Source of the DNA: Stenotrophomonas sp. SY1
GTDB lineage: Bacteria; Pseudomonadota; Gammaproteobacteria; Xanthomonadales; Xanthomonadaceae
DNA length: 64,000 nucleotides
Direction of reading: 5' to 3'
Assembly (NCBI RefSeq): GCF_021202945.1
Contig: NZ_JAJOYR010000002.1
Span: 1,062,453-1,126,452 of the forward strand
Shown here: positions 8,361-16,582 of the stretch, in pieces
Layout of the letters: every line of letters begins with the position of its first letter
How positions within the stretch are numbered: the stretch's first letter is position 1
Notes under the pieces: model-generated
The model's database searches: none
Told to the model about the DNA's origin: nothing
Seen by the model: only the letters and a program-made list of their open reading frames with translations
Made by a program: the position numbers and the translations under genes

Positions 8361-8780
8361 ATGAGTATTGACCTCACCCCCCTGAATCTCCGAGAGCTGA
8401 ACGCGCTCATCCGCGCCGCGCAGCAGCAACACCAGGCACTCAGTCGACGCGAGTCCCCCGACAAAGTGCGGCGCAAGCTGATCACCCTCGCCCGCAACAC
8501 CGGTTATACGATCGAGGAGTTGTTCGGGCCAGCCATCGCTCCGTCACAACCGGCAGCCAAAGCCGCGCGTCGTCGCAAGGGTCCGAAGGTGAAGCCCAAG
8601 TACCGCGACCCGGAAAATCGTTACAACACCTGGACTGGCCGCGGTAAAACACCGCTCTGGCTCGCCAACAAGATCCGTTTTGGCCACACCGTGGCCGACT
8701 TCCTGATTCCCGGCGTGGCAAAGCTCACCCCGAAGGAAACCGTACTGACGGGCAAGCGCAAGCTGTTCAAACAGCCCTGA
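8361..8780 (+). CDS. H-NS family nucleoid protein
   Basis: 139 aa. The N-terminal half is a charged helical oligomerisation region (NLRELNALIRAAQQQH). A basic linker (AARRRKGPKVKPKYRDPE) is followed by the H-NS DNA-binding signature NTWTGRGKTPLWL near residues 91-103. H-NS-like proteins bind AT-rich, often horizontally acquired DNA. The C-terminal tail after the signature (about 35 residues) is longer than in E. coli H-NS and resembles the Xanthomonas XrvA-type proteins. The ATG at 8361 follows CCGGAGG by about nine bases. It sits at the left edge of a segment that looks accessory. Confidence 0.85.
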   Translation: MSIDLTPLNLRELNALIRAAQQQHQALSRRESPDKVRRKLITLARNTGYTIEELFGPAIAPSQPAAKAARRRKGPKVKPKYRDPENRYNTWTGRGKTPLWLANKIRFGHTVADFLIPGVAKLTPKETVLTGKRKLFKQP

Positions 8781-9333
8781 TCGCCCCACGGTCCAGGGCA
8801 GTGACTGCCCTGCCAACCACCGGTGTGAAGCGGAGCCACTGCGGACCTGCACCCGCACCGGAGCGCAGCCGGATTACGCACGGGATGCTCGCTGCAACCA
8901 TCTCCCGAGGCGCGGTGCCGACTGATCCAACACCCACAACCAGAACGCGGCGCCCCATTCGCTGTTGTCGATAACGGGAACACATCGCCCTATTTGAAGT
9001 AACGGCACGATCCCTGTGCCTGTGAGTACCACCGGCCTGCTTCAGGAACGGGCTTTCCAGCGGCGACGCGATTGGGGTGCTCGGTGTGATCGCCGAGACC
9101 TGCACAAACACCGTCAATCCCCTCGAACTCGCCATCGACCACTTCGATGAAGCACTACTCACAGTGGCGTTCCGTGAACATCTCGCAAGAGAGACGCGCG
9201 CCCGCGAATGCATTGCTTTCAGGCCCGATATCCGACCAGTCCCAATCACCGAGATCGTGGATCTCGTCGCGTATCCGAAAGAGTTCATCCGTGTTGCGTG
9301 CCCCAGCACAGACGCGCCATCGTGGCCGCGCCA
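8781..9333. other. Gene-poor stretch before the IS3 remnant
   Basis: Open frames exist on both strands. A plus-strand frame from GTG 9077 includes VNPLELAIDHFDEALLTVAF and continues into the transposase remnant. A minus-strand frame at 9559-9155 includes RIRDEIHDLGDWDWSDIG, hits a TAG at 9157-9155, and then reads on sensibly (IEVVDGEFEGIDGV). Neither can be assigned to a family by eye. It may be decayed mobile DNA. Confidence 0.35.
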
Positions 9334-9612
9334 AGGCGCCACGCTCAAGGCCACGACCGTGCTGGCGATGCTGCATTGGCCGGGCTTGAAGCCGTCGCAC
9401 CCACGTACTCGCGTGAGCGATGACAACGCTTTCGTGGAGAGCCTGTTCCGCACTGCCAAGTACCGCGCCGGATATCCGACCGATGGGCTTGGCGGCATGC
9501 GGGAAGCTGGCGAATGGGCGCATCGTTTCATGCACTGGTACAACCACGAGGATCGACACAGCGGCATCGGCTACGCGAGCCCGACTAAGGCGCCCGGTCC
9601 GGTCACTCTCAG
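9334..9612 (+). pseudogene. IS3-family transposase (OrfB) C-terminal remnant
   Basis: The plus frame reads GATLKATTVLAMLHW, then RVSDDNAFVESLFRTAKYR and FMHWYNHEDRHSGIGYASP. This is the C-terminal end of an IS3-type DDE transposase, including the final catalytic Glu (in FVESLF) and the RHSGI..SP tail. The segment carrying the first two catalytic Asp is missing, as is OrfA, so this cannot be active. No clear inverted repeats flank it. It marks past insertion in the segment between tlpA and aroQ. Confidence 0.8.
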
Positions 9613-9688
9613 CCCTGCCGTTGCAGGCATGACAGGCATGAAAGGAAGAAGGCGCGCCCTCTTCACTGCGAAACGCGCCGCTCCACCC

Positions 9689-10120
9689 TCACGCCCGCGC
9701 CAGCAATGCTTCCAACGCCGGGCGATGCTGCGGCTCGAAATGCTCCAGGACGGCCATGCCCCCCAGACGCACCGCCTCGTTCAAGGGCTCGCTCACCTGA
9801 TCCAGCCTGCCCAAACCCCATAGCGCCCTGGCCACGCAGATGCTGGCCAGCGGCTGGCCAATCGATACGCACCAGGCACGTGCCGGCGCCACCACCTGCA
9901 GGCAGCGCGCGTATTGGCCCACCTCACACAGCGCGTCGGCCAGGCCAGTGCGCAACCACTGGTGGAAATCCGAATCAGCCTGATGCCGAGCCACCAACGC
10001 CTCGGCGAGCGACCACTCATCCAGCGCCTTCTGGCGGTGCCCCGCCACGCCGGACTCGATCGCCCGCTGGGCCAGCATCTCCGCCCGTTTCAGCGATCTG
10101 TTGCTCGTATCAGCCGACAT
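9689..10120 (-). CDS. Helical-repeat protein of unknown function
   Basis: 143 aa, not recognised. The ATG at 10120 follows AAGGAG at a good distance, which decides the start over a longer frame. The sequence is mostly helical: AEMLAQRAIESGVAGHRQKALDEWSLAEALVARH, then GLADALCEVGQYARCLQVV and VARALWGLGRLDQVSEPL. These units have the spacing of weak tetratricopeptide repeats, suggesting a protein-binding scaffold. No signal peptide or membrane segment is present. It is monocistronic, convergent with the IS3 remnant on one side and downstream of a LysR gene on the other. Confidence 0.65.
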   Translation of the reverse strand: MSADTSNRSLKRAEMLAQRAIESGVAGHRQKALDEWSLAEALVARHQADSDFHQWLRTGLADALCEVGQYARCLQVVAPARAWCVSIGQPLASICVARALWGLGRLDQVSEPLNEAVRLGGMAVLEHFEPQHRPALEALLARA

Positions 10121-10225
10121 CGTGATGCTCCTTATCACTCGGGAAATCCAACCCGGGCCGATGCACGGCCCGCTGCCTTGCACACTACTCAATCCACGCA
10201 GGCAGTACCGGCTGGACGCCCGAAC

Positions 10226-11245
10226 TCAGGCGCTTGAACTCTTACCCAATCCTCCGTGAAAGCGGGGTGGAACCCGCTTCCGCCTGCCCTGCGGTGACGC
10301 ACCCTCTTCGCCAGCCAGCGCCTGCGCCAAGGCCCATGGCGTCAACCGGATATCCGAGGTCTGTTCCATCAGCGCCACAAACCAATCCACGAAGCAACGC
10401 ACGCGCCCGGACAGATGCCGGCTGCCCGGATACAACAGGCTGATCGGGCGCGGCGCGAACGACCATTGCGGCAACACCGGCAGCAACCGGCCCGCGCGCA
10501 CGTGCTGTGCCACCGCGAACGGCGCACCCGGACAGATCCCGGCACCGGCCATGCAGGCGGCCATCGCCACGTCCGGATCATCGAAGACAATGCCATCGCT
10601 GCTGGAGACATGCGTTTGCGCGTCAATGGATTGCAGCTTCCAGGTGAACGGATGGCTCTCCGCCGGGAACCAGGACAGCCGCGTGTGCCCGTGCAGATCG
10701 TCAGGCAACCTCACGCGCGGATGCAACGCCAGGTATTCCGCTGACGCGTACAACCCCAGTTCGATCTCGCACAGCTGGCGCGATACGTTGGACGAGTCCT
10801 GCAGACGCCCGCCGCGTATCGCGCAATCGATGCCATCTTCGAGCAGATGGCTGATCCGGTCGCTGGCCCCCAGCCGCAGCTGGATCCGCGGATGCAGGGC
10901 ATGGAACTCATGGATGCGTGGAGCCACTATCCAGCGCGCCACCGATACCAGCGCTTCCACCCGCAGCCTCCCGCGCGGTTCGGCCGCGCCTTCGCGCAAC
11001 CCGCCTTCGATGTCCTCGATCTGGTGCAGCACCGACCGGCACTGGTCCAGGTAGGCCGCGCCGTCCGCTGTCAGGTTCAACGAGCGGGTGGTCCGGTGGA
11101 TCAGGCGCACGCCCAGTTCCGCCTCCAGCGCCGCCACTCGTTGCGAGACACGCGCCTTCGGCAAGGCCAGAGCATCGGCCGCAGCGGTGAAACTGCCGGC
11201 ATCGGCCACCGCGACAAAGGTCGCCATTGCGGAGAGCTTGTCCAT
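10226..11245 (-). CDS. LysR-family transcriptional regulator
   Basis: 339 aa. Winged helix-turn-helix at 1-60 (MDKLSAMATFVAVADAGSF, then ALPKARVSQRVAALEAELG and LIHRTTRSLNLT), followed by the two-lobed effector domain. The pattern with GLREG, RGRLRVEA and HALHPRIQLRLGASDR is typical of the CrgA/AaeR-like subgroup. The C terminus carries an extra basic tail of about 30 residues. It is divergent from the DsbA-type oxidoreductase gene at 11434, a probable target. The start at 11245 matches the family's usual first residues. The inducer cannot be read from the sequence. Confidence 0.9.
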   Translation of the reverse strand: MDKLSAMATFVAVADAGSFTAAADALALPKARVSQRVAALEAELGVRLIHRTTRSLNLTADGAAYLDQCRSVLHQIEDIEGGLREGAAEPRGRLRVEALVSVARWIVAPRIHEFHALHPRIQLRLGASDRISHLLEDGIDCAIRGGRLQDSSNVSRQLCEIELGLYASAEYLALHPRVRLPDDLHGHTRLSWFPAESHPFTWKLQSIDAQTHVSSSDGIVFDDPDVAMAACMAGAGICPGAPFAVAQHVRAGRLLPVLPQWSFAPRPISLLYPGSRHLSGRVRCFVDWFVALMEQTSDIRLTPWALAQALAGEEGASPQGRRKRVPPRFHGGLGKSSSA

Positions 11246-11433
11246 GTTCTGGTTCAACAAAATTGAACAAAGAATCATGTTTGCACCCATTTTTCGACCA
11301 ATCAACGGCGCCTACGCTGATCACTCCGCACCTTCCCCCTCACGGAAGCCTGGCCTTGATCCACTGCGACTCCACCCTTGGCGCCTGCACCCTGCCCGGA
11401 ACCGACGACAGGCAAACCCTGCCGTCTCCCGCG

Positions 11434-12084
11434 TTGAAGACCGGTCTGGCGATCCATTACTTCGGCGACCCGATGTGCTCGTGGTGCTGGGGCATCTCGC
11501 CGGCGACCGCGGCGCTGGCCAGGTTCTGCCACGATGAGGGCATCGCCTTCCGCATGACCATGGGCGGCCTGCGTGCCGGTGGGGGCGACCCTTGGAACGC
11601 ACCGTTCAAGGCCTTCCTGCGTCGGGAATGGGAGCACATCAGCCAGGCTACCGGACAACCGTTCAGCTACCGCCTCCTGCAACGCACCGCGTTCAATTAC
11701 GACACCGAGCCTGCCTGTCGTGCCGTGGCCAGCATCCGGGTGATGCTGGAACAGACCGGGCGTGACCCTGCATTGCAGCTGTCCTTCTTCGCTGCGGTGC
11801 AGGAGCGTTTCTACGTGGAGGGCGACGATCCAGCCACCGTTGCCTTCTATCGGGAGCCCTGCGCCATAGCCGGGGTGGATTTCCAGGAGTTCTCGCAACT
11901 GTGGGAATCGATCCAGGCACGCCTCGCGGTTGCCGAGGATTTCGGTCGATGCCGAAAGTGGGGGGTGAGCTCCTTCCCCACCCTTGCCGTCGAGAAGGAG
12001 GGCCGCCTCAGTGCGTTGGCCGTTGGCCACATCGGCGCACAGGAGCTGGTGAGCCGCGCCCGCCAGATACTCCAGCTGGCTTGA
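11434..12084 (+). CDS. DsbA/FrnE-family thioredoxin-fold oxidoreductase
   Basis: 216 aa from the TTG at 11434. The frame is open upstream to 11227 but has no ATG before the conserved part, so the start is unresolved. The active site lies in HYFGDPMCSWCWGISP, the CxxC of cytoplasmic DsbA-like proteins related to FrnE and YwbO. MTMGGLRAGG and the late GVSSFPTLAVEKEG, which holds the cis-Pro loop, agree with that family. No signal peptide is visible from this start, so it probably works in the cytoplasm. The divergent LysR gene may control it. Confidence 0.8.
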   Translation: MKTGLAIHYFGDPMCSWCWGISPATAALARFCHDEGIAFRMTMGGLRAGGGDPWNAPFKAFLRREWEHISQATGQPFSYRLLQRTAFNYDTEPACRAVASIRVMLEQTGRDPALQLSFFAAVQERFYVEGDDPATVAFYREPCAIAGVDFQEFSQLWESIQARLAVAEDFGRCRKWGVSSFPTLAVEKEGRLSALAVGHIGAQELVSRARQILQLA

Positions 12085-12415
12085 CCGGGCACGGTCGTCA
12101 GCCGCCCCCGATGCCAGGAAGCCTCATGCCCTTCCTCCTGCAGGTCGACTTCCCCTATCCCGGCCCATGGGCAAGGCCTTGCATCAGGAGGTGGACGAAA
12201 ACAGGGGTCAGAGTCGAGTTGTTGAATACCTGACGCAACCGCGACCCAGCGGTTTCTGGACGTTTGGCAGAGTCGACACCGTCACCCGGCGTCCGATCCC
12301 AACCGCGCCACTCACCGTCGCCAGAAAGAAGAAGGCCGGCATTGCTGCCGGCCTCCTCGCTTGAACACTTCACAGTCGCTGGACAGGCTTTTGATCCAAT
12401 TCCGCCCCGCAGGAC
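12085..12415. other. Intergenic stretch with a species-type repeat motif
   Basis: No gene is supported. The sequence AACAGGGGTCAGAGTCGA at 12200-12217 resembles a short dispersed motif often seen between genes in Xanthomonadaceae; this is from memory and unchecked. A terminator hairpin for the minus-strand operon lies at 12334-12353. Confidence 0.5.
12334..12353 (-). terminator. Terminator of the electrophile-stress operon
   Basis: GGCCGGCA and TGCCGGCC form an 8-bp stem with a TTGC loop. On the minus strand it is followed by TTCTTCTTTC, a pyrimidine/U-rich tail. It lies about 60 bp past the stop of the oxidoreductase gene at 12416. Confidence 0.6.
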
Positions 12416-13393
12416 TTAAGGCTTCAACAGAACCTTGCCTTTCCTGCCCGGCAGCAAACTCGCCTTCGCCGCTTCGGCTGCATCGGCCAGGCCGTAAACC
12501 GCCTGCACAGGCAATGTCAGTTCGCCGCTCATCACGCGCGTAATCAGTTCGCCGACGAGCCGGCGCTTGTTCTCCACCGACATCTGCTGGCTGACCTTGC
12601 TGCCCCAGAAGCCCTTGACCGTGGCCTGCTTGAAGATGACGTCGCCGGACGGAATCTGCATCGGCTCGCCGGCCATGCTGCCGAATGACACCAGCGTGCC
12701 GTTTTCGCCGAGCAGTGACAGCAGGTCCGCGCTGGCTTGGCCACCGATGGAATCGACGGCGGCGTGTGCCAGCGTGTCTCCAAGCAATGCATGGGCGCGC
12801 TGCTTCCAGTCGGCCTGCTCGGTGGACAGCACGTTGCCGATGCCGAGTGCCTTGAGTTCATCGACGCCGGCATCGCGACGCACCAGCCCGAGCACCTGCA
12901 CGCCGCGCGCGGCGGCGAGCATGGCCAGGGTCTTGCCGACCGCGCCATTGGCGGTGTTCTGCACAATCCATTGGCCGGGTTCGGCCTGCAGGAATTCCAG
13001 CAGCATCAGCGCGCTGAGCGGCATGGCGATCAACTGCGCCGCCGCTTCGTCGGCGATGGCGTCCGGCACGGGGATGACCATGCGCGCCGGTGCGATGAAG
13101 TACTCCGCCCAGGTGCCATGCACCGAAGCAGACATCACACGCTGACCGACGTTGATGCCTTCAACGCCCTCGCCCACCGCATCGACGGTGCCCACCGCTT
13201 CACTGCCGCCGATGGCCGGCAACGTGGGCTTGTAGCCGTACTTGCCGCGAATGGTCCACAGGTCATGGTTGTGGATGGGCGCGAGGATCGTCCTGATCCG
13301 CACTTCGCCCGCGCCGGGCTGCGGCACCGGGCTGTCGCCCAATGCCAGCACGTCGGCCGGTTCACCAAAGGTGGTGTGGATGGCACTGCGCAT
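12416..13393 (-). CDS. Zinc-free MDR-family quinone oxidoreductase-like protein
   Basis: 325 aa. GroES-like N domain (GEVRIRTILAPIHNHDLWTIRGKYGYKP, then AIGGSEAVGTVDAVG), followed by a Rossmann NADPH domain with the NTANGAVGKTLAMLAAARGVQVLG nucleotide-binding loop. It lacks the structural zinc Cys cluster, as quinone oxidoreductases and enoyl reductases do. Family members reduce quinones or alpha,beta-unsaturated carbonyls. It is the fourth gene of the operon led by the NemR-like repressor and lies 18 bp after ohr, which fits a role in removing reactive electrophiles. The exact substrate is unknown. Confidence 0.88.
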   Translation of the reverse strand: MRSAIHTTFGEPADVLALGDSPVPQPGAGEVRIRTILAPIHNHDLWTIRGKYGYKPTLPAIGGSEAVGTVDAVGEGVEGINVGQRVMSASVHGTWAEYFIAPARMVIPVPDAIADEAAAQLIAMPLSALMLLEFLQAEPGQWIVQNTANGAVGKTLAMLAAARGVQVLGLVRRDAGVDELKALGIGNVLSTEQADWKQRAHALLGDTLAHAAVDSIGGQASADLLSLLGENGTLVSFGSMAGEPMQIPSGDVIFKQATVKGFWGSKVSQQMSVENKRRLVGELITRVMSGELTLPVQAVYGLADAAEAAKASLLPGRKGKVLLKP

Positions 13394-13411
13394 GATGGTC
13401 TCCGGTGGGAT

Positions 13412-13822
13412 TCAGACGGCGGTGACGTGCAGGCGCACGCCGATGTTGCCGCGCGTGGCATTGGAGTACGGGCAGATGTGGTGCGCGGCCTCCACCAGGC
13501 GCTGCGCGTCGGCCTGGTCCAGGCCTTTCACTTCGACGTGCAGGTCGATGTCCAGCGCATAGCCGCCTTCGGCGGTCTGGCCGATGCCCACTTCCACCGA
13601 CGTTGCGGTGCCGCTGGGCTGCAGCTGCAGCTTCTTGGCGGCCACCGGCAACGCGTTGTCGAAGCAGGCGGCATAGCCCAGTGCGAACAGCTGCTCGGGG
13701 TTGGCGCCGGCCTTGCCGGAACCCGGCAAGGCGAGGTCGAGTGCGAGGCTGCCGTCATCCAGTGCGGTGCGACCCGCACGGCCGCCGGTGGAGGTGGCGC
13801 GGGTTTTGTAGAAGATCTTCAT
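13412..13822 (-). CDS. ohr: Organic hydroperoxide reductase, Ohr/OsmC family
   Basis: 136 aa, the usual Ohr length. The peroxidatic Cys is at 53 (GYAACFDNAL), the resolving Cys at 117 (HHICPYSNATRGNI) and the catalytic Arg at 18 (GRAGR). Ohr reduces organic and fatty-acid peroxides with lipoyl-dependent reductants. In Xanthomonas ohr is normally paired with the MarR-type regulator OhrR; none is adjacent here. Instead the gene sits third in an operon under a NemR-like repressor, so its control may differ. A second, OhrR-linked copy elsewhere in the genome is possible. Confidence 0.93.
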   Translation of the reverse strand: MKIFYKTRATSTGGRAGRTALDDGSLALDLALPGSGKAGANPEQLFALGYAACFDNALPVAAKKLQLQPSGTATSVEVGIGQTAEGGYALDIDLHVEVKGLDQADAQRLVEAAHHICPYSNATRGNIGVRLHVTAV

Positions 13823-13910
13823 TGCGGATTTCCTGTCTCGAGTGGGCCGGCGCGGCGGGGTTCTGATCAGCAGCGCGCGGCAGGTTGTGTCGTGGGTTGT
13901 CTGTGGTGGC

Positions 13911-14588
13911 TCAGGCCAGTTGCGCGAGCAGTGCCTTGGCGACGGCTTCGGAGCTGGCCGGGTTCTGACCGGTGACCAGATGGCCGTCAGTCAGCACGAA
14001 CGACTGCCAATCCGGCCCCTTGGCGTAATTGCCGCCCAGACGAGCGAACTCGTCTTCGATCAGGAACGGCACCACGGCACTCAGGCCCACCGCGTCCTCT
14101 TCGCTATTGGAGAAGCCGGTGACCTTGCGGCCGGCGACCAGCGGTTTGCCGTCGGCGCTGCGCGCGGCGATCAGCGCGCCGGGCGCGTGGCAGACCAGAC
14201 CGAGCGGCTTGCCGGCCCGGTCGAAGGTTTCGATCAACGCAATGGAATCCGCATCACGGGCCAGATCCCACAGTGGACCGTGACCACCCGGGTAGAACAC
14301 CGCGTCGAACTGCGCCGGGTCGATCTGCTTCAGCGGCAGCGTCGTCGCCAGATGCTGCTGCGCGGCACTGTCCTTGCGGAAGCGCTCGGTGGCCGGTGTC
14401 TGCGCGTCGGGCGCGTCGCTGTGCGGGTCCAGCGGCGGCTGGCCGCCCGCCGGCGATGCCAGGGTGATATCGGCGCCGGCATCCTTGAACACGTAACAAG
14501 GTGCGGCGAATTCCTCCAGCCAGAAACCGGTCTTGCGTCCGGTGTCGCCGAGCTGGTCGTGCGAAGTCAGTACGAACAGGACTTTCAT
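13911..14588 (-). CDS. DJ-1/PfpI family, Hsp31-like glyoxalase III or amidotransferase-like protein
   Basis: 225 aa. The nucleophile elbow is GLVCHAPGAL with Cys133 and His134. The N-terminal GFWLEEFAAPCYVF supplies the acidic residue (Glu25 or Glu26), and ASPAGGQPPLDPHSD matches the Hsp31/YDR533C-like type 1 glutamine amidotransferase group. Some of these proteins act as glutathione-independent glyoxalases that convert methylglyoxal to lactate; others are chaperone- or deglycase-like. Position directly after the NemR-like gene (13 bp) favours aldehyde detoxification, as gloA follows nemRA in E. coli. Activity on methylglyoxal is inference. Confidence 0.88.
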   Translation of the reverse strand: MKVLFVLTSHDQLGDTGRKTGFWLEEFAAPCYVFKDAGADITLASPAGGQPPLDPHSDAPDAQTPATERFRKDSAAQQHLATTLPLKQIDPAQFDAVFYPGGHGPLWDLARDADSIALIETFDRAGKPLGLVCHAPGALIAARSADGKPLVAGRKVTGFSNSEEDAVGLSAVVPFLIEDEFARLGGNYAKGPDWQSFVLTDGHLVTGQNPASSEAVAKALLAQLA

Positions 14589-14601
14589 GGCAGTGCCTTC
14601 T

Positions 14602-15234
14602 TCAATCGTTTGGGGGAGAAAGGCGCGCGGCGGTGTTGCCGCACGTCAGCAGGTGTTCGGTGGCCTCACGCGCCTGCCGCAGCGGCAGACGGTCCTGGCT
14701 GAGCTTGGACAGCAGCGCCGCGCCCAGCCACATCTGATAGAGCACGCGGGCGACATCGAGCGCGGGCTTGCCGGCGGGCAGCGAGCCATCGGCGCGGCCT
14801 TCCTCGACCAGCGCGGCGATGCGCTGCAGCAGGCGCTGCACGCCATCGTCGAGCACGCGCCGCATGTCCTCGGACAGGTCCGCCACCTCGGCGGCAAGCT
14901 TCACCACCAGGCATTCCTCGGCCCAGCCCTGCGCCGGATCGGCCGGATCACGTGCCCAGGCATCCCAGTAGCGCATCAGCCGCTGCTGGCCGTTGCCGCC
15001 GTCGGCCAGCAGCAGGTCGAGCTTGCGCCCGTAGTCGTCTACGTACTGTTGCAGCAGCTCGCAGCCGAACGCTTCCTTGGACGAAAAGTAGTGATAGAAC
15101 GAGCCCTTGGGCACGGCGCAGGCCTTGAGGATTTCCTGCAGACCCAGCGCGGCAAAGCCCTTCTGCAGGACCAGCCGGTAGCCGGTATCGAGGATGTGCT
15201 GGCGGGTAGCCTGGGCTTTGGGAGAGAGATTCAT
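14602..15234 (-). CDS. NemR-like TetR-family redox/electrophile-sensing repressor
   Basis: 210 aa. Helix-turn-helix at about 10-55, ending VPKGSFYHYFSSKEAFG, which matches E. coli NemR closely. The segment EECLVVKLAAEVADLSEDMR aligns with the NemR stretch around its sensor Cys106 and places Cys108 there. LGAALLSKLSQ aligns with the NemR stretch around Lys175 and places Lys177 there. The 69-residue spacing is identical. In E. coli that Cys-Lys pair responds to HOCl and electrophiles. The ATG at 15234 follows TAAGG, and a near-perfect palindrome at 15253-15271 is the likely operator. First gene of an operon with pfpI-like, ohr and an MDR reductase. Confidence 0.85.
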   Translation of the reverse strand: MNLSPKAQATRQHILDTGYRLVLQKGFAALGLQEILKACAVPKGSFYHYFSSKEAFGCELLQQYVDDYGRKLDLLLADGGNGQQRLMRYWDAWARDPADPAQGWAEECLVVKLAAEVADLSEDMRRVLDDGVQRLLQRIAALVEEGRADGSLPAGKPALDVARVLYQMWLGAALLSKLSQDRLPLRQAREATEHLLTCGNTAARLSPPND

Positions 15235-15596
15235 GGAGCGAACCTTACTTAAAATAGACCGGTCGTCTATTAATGGAAAATTACTGGGCTCAATACCAGT
15301 ACTCCCGCCAGTGGAGAAAAGCGTTCGAACAGTCACCTCCGCCGTTTCCCCAACTTCGCCCATTTCCCGCCAAAAGCCGCGCATCGCGCCAGCCCGGTTT
15401 TGCCCACCCATCGCTCAACCCCCGCCGACGAACCGGGCGAACCCCATACCCTCTCAGCTCCCAGGCACCACCGCACATGCAAACCCGGAACCCCGTCAAA
15501 TTTCAAACAAACGATTAAAACGCGGCTAATTTCGGCGAACTGGACAGCATTGCCAGCTTCCCTCACACTGCCGCCCTTTCACGCTGACCGCTGGCA
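15235..15596. other. Divergent intergenic region between nemR-like and aroQ
   Basis: No gene is supported. It holds the palindromic operator near 15253-15271, an AT-richer patch around 15240-15300 for the repressor promoter and, near 15500-15530, an AT-rich patch that may serve aroQ. The middle (15330-15480) is Pro/Arg-coding-like GC-rich DNA with no recognisable element. Confidence 0.5.
15253..15271. promoter_or_regulatory. Palindromic operator for the NemR-like repressor
   Basis: AATAGAC (15253-15259) and GTCTATT (15265-15271) are perfect inverted repeats around CGGTC. The motif closely resembles the E. coli NemR box, whose half-sites are TAGACC/GGTCTA. It lies 19-37 bp upstream of the repressor ATG, where binding would block transcription of the whole operon and give autoregulation. 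Confidence 0.75.
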
Positions 15597-16031
15597 ATGG
15601 CAAAACTGCTGGTCCTCCATGGCCCCAATCTGAACCTGCTGGGTACCCGTGAGCCGGAGGTTTACGGCCACACCACGCTGGCGCAGATAGATGCGGCTCT
15701 TGCGGCACAGGCCGAACAGGCCGGCCACCAGAGCGAGCACCTGCAATCCAACGCCGAGCATGTGCTGGTGGACCGGGTGCAGGCAGCGCGCGCCGATGGA
15801 ACCGCTTTCATCCTGATCAACCCGGCCGCCTTCACCCACACCTCGGTGGCACTGCGCGATGCGCTGGCCGCCGTGGCCATCCCGTTCATCGAAATCCACC
15901 TGTCCAACCCGCACAGCCGCGAACCTTTCCGCCAGCACAGCTATCTCAGTGACAAGGCGTTGGGTGTGATCTGCGGCTTCGGCGCGGACAGCTACCGCTA
16001 CGCCATGGACGCCGCGCTCCAGCGGCTCTGA
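15597..16031 (+). CDS. aroQ: 3-dehydroquinate dehydratase, type II
   Basis: 144 aa, the normal size. Family motifs in order: [16 protein letters not shown], catalytic Tyr23 in EVYGHTTL, the [16 protein letters not shown] loop, [11 protein letters not shown] and a C-terminal [10 protein letters not shown]. It converts 3-dehydroquinate to 3-dehydroshikimate in the shikimate pathway, cytoplasmic and dodecameric. It lies 64 bp upstream of accB, an arrangement conserved in many gammaproteobacteria. Confidence 0.97.
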   Translation: MAKLLVLHGPNLNLLGTREPEVYGHTTLAQIDAALAAQAEQAGHQSEHLQSNAEHVLVDRVQAARADGTAFILINPAAFTHTSVALRDALAAVAIPFIEIHLSNPHSREPFRQHSYLSDKALGVICGFGADSYRYAMDAALQRL

Positions 16032-16095
16032 AACCTTCCCCGGCAGGGACGGCGCCCGGCGCCAGTGCCTGCGGACACCACCAAAGAGGCATTCA

Positions 16096-16572
16096 ATGGA
16101 TCTGCGCAAAATCAAGAAGCTCATCGACCTGCTGGAAGAGTCGAACCTGGCCGAGATCGAGATCAAGGAAGGCGAAGAGTCCGTGCGCCTGTCGCGCAAC
16201 CCGGTCGGCGGCTTCGTCGCCGCGCCGGCTCCGGTCTACGCCCCCGCTCCGGTCGCTGCCGCACCGGCCATGCCGATGAGCGGCCCGACCGAAGCCTCCA
16301 CCGGCGGCACTGCCAAGCCGGGCAACGCCCTGCCGGAAGGCCACGTGCAGCGCGCGCCGATGGTCGGCACCTTCTATGCGTCCTCCTCGCCGGACAAGCC
16401 GGCCTTCGTGACCGTCGGCCAGACCGTCAAGGCCGGTGAAACCCTGGCCATCATCGAGGCGATGAAGATGTTCAATCCGATCGAAGCCGAAGTATCCGGC
16501 ACCGTGGTCGCCATCCTCGGCGAGAATGGCAGCCCGGTGGAGTTCGACCAGCCGCTGTTCGTGATCGCCTGA
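16096..16572 (+). CDS. accB: Biotin carboxyl carrier protein of acetyl-CoA carboxylase
   Basis: 158 aa. N-terminal helix ([23 protein letters not shown]), a flexible Ala/Pro linker (about 45-85), then the biotinyl domain with [15 protein letters not shown], biotin on Lys124. It carries carboxylated biotin between AccC and the AccAD carboxyltransferase in the first step of fatty acid synthesis. Ten bases separate it from accC, so they form one transcription unit. Confidence 0.97.
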   Translation: MDLRKIKKLIDLLEESNLAEIEIKEGEESVRLSRNPVGGFVAAPAPVYAPAPVAAAPAMPMSGPTEASTGGTAKPGNALPEGHVQRAPMVGTFYASSSPDKPAFVTVGQTVKAGETLAIIEAMKMFNPIEAEVSGTVVAILGENGSPVEFDQPLFVIA

Positions 16573-16582
16573 GGCGCCGGCC

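Noticed and set aside
9334..9612. Complete insertion sequence
   Set aside because: Only the C-terminal part of the transposase remains; no OrfA or terminal inverted repeats were found.
13412..13822. OhrR-controlled ohr locus
   Set aside because: No MarR-type ohrR gene is adjacent; the neighbour is a NemR-like TetR gene.
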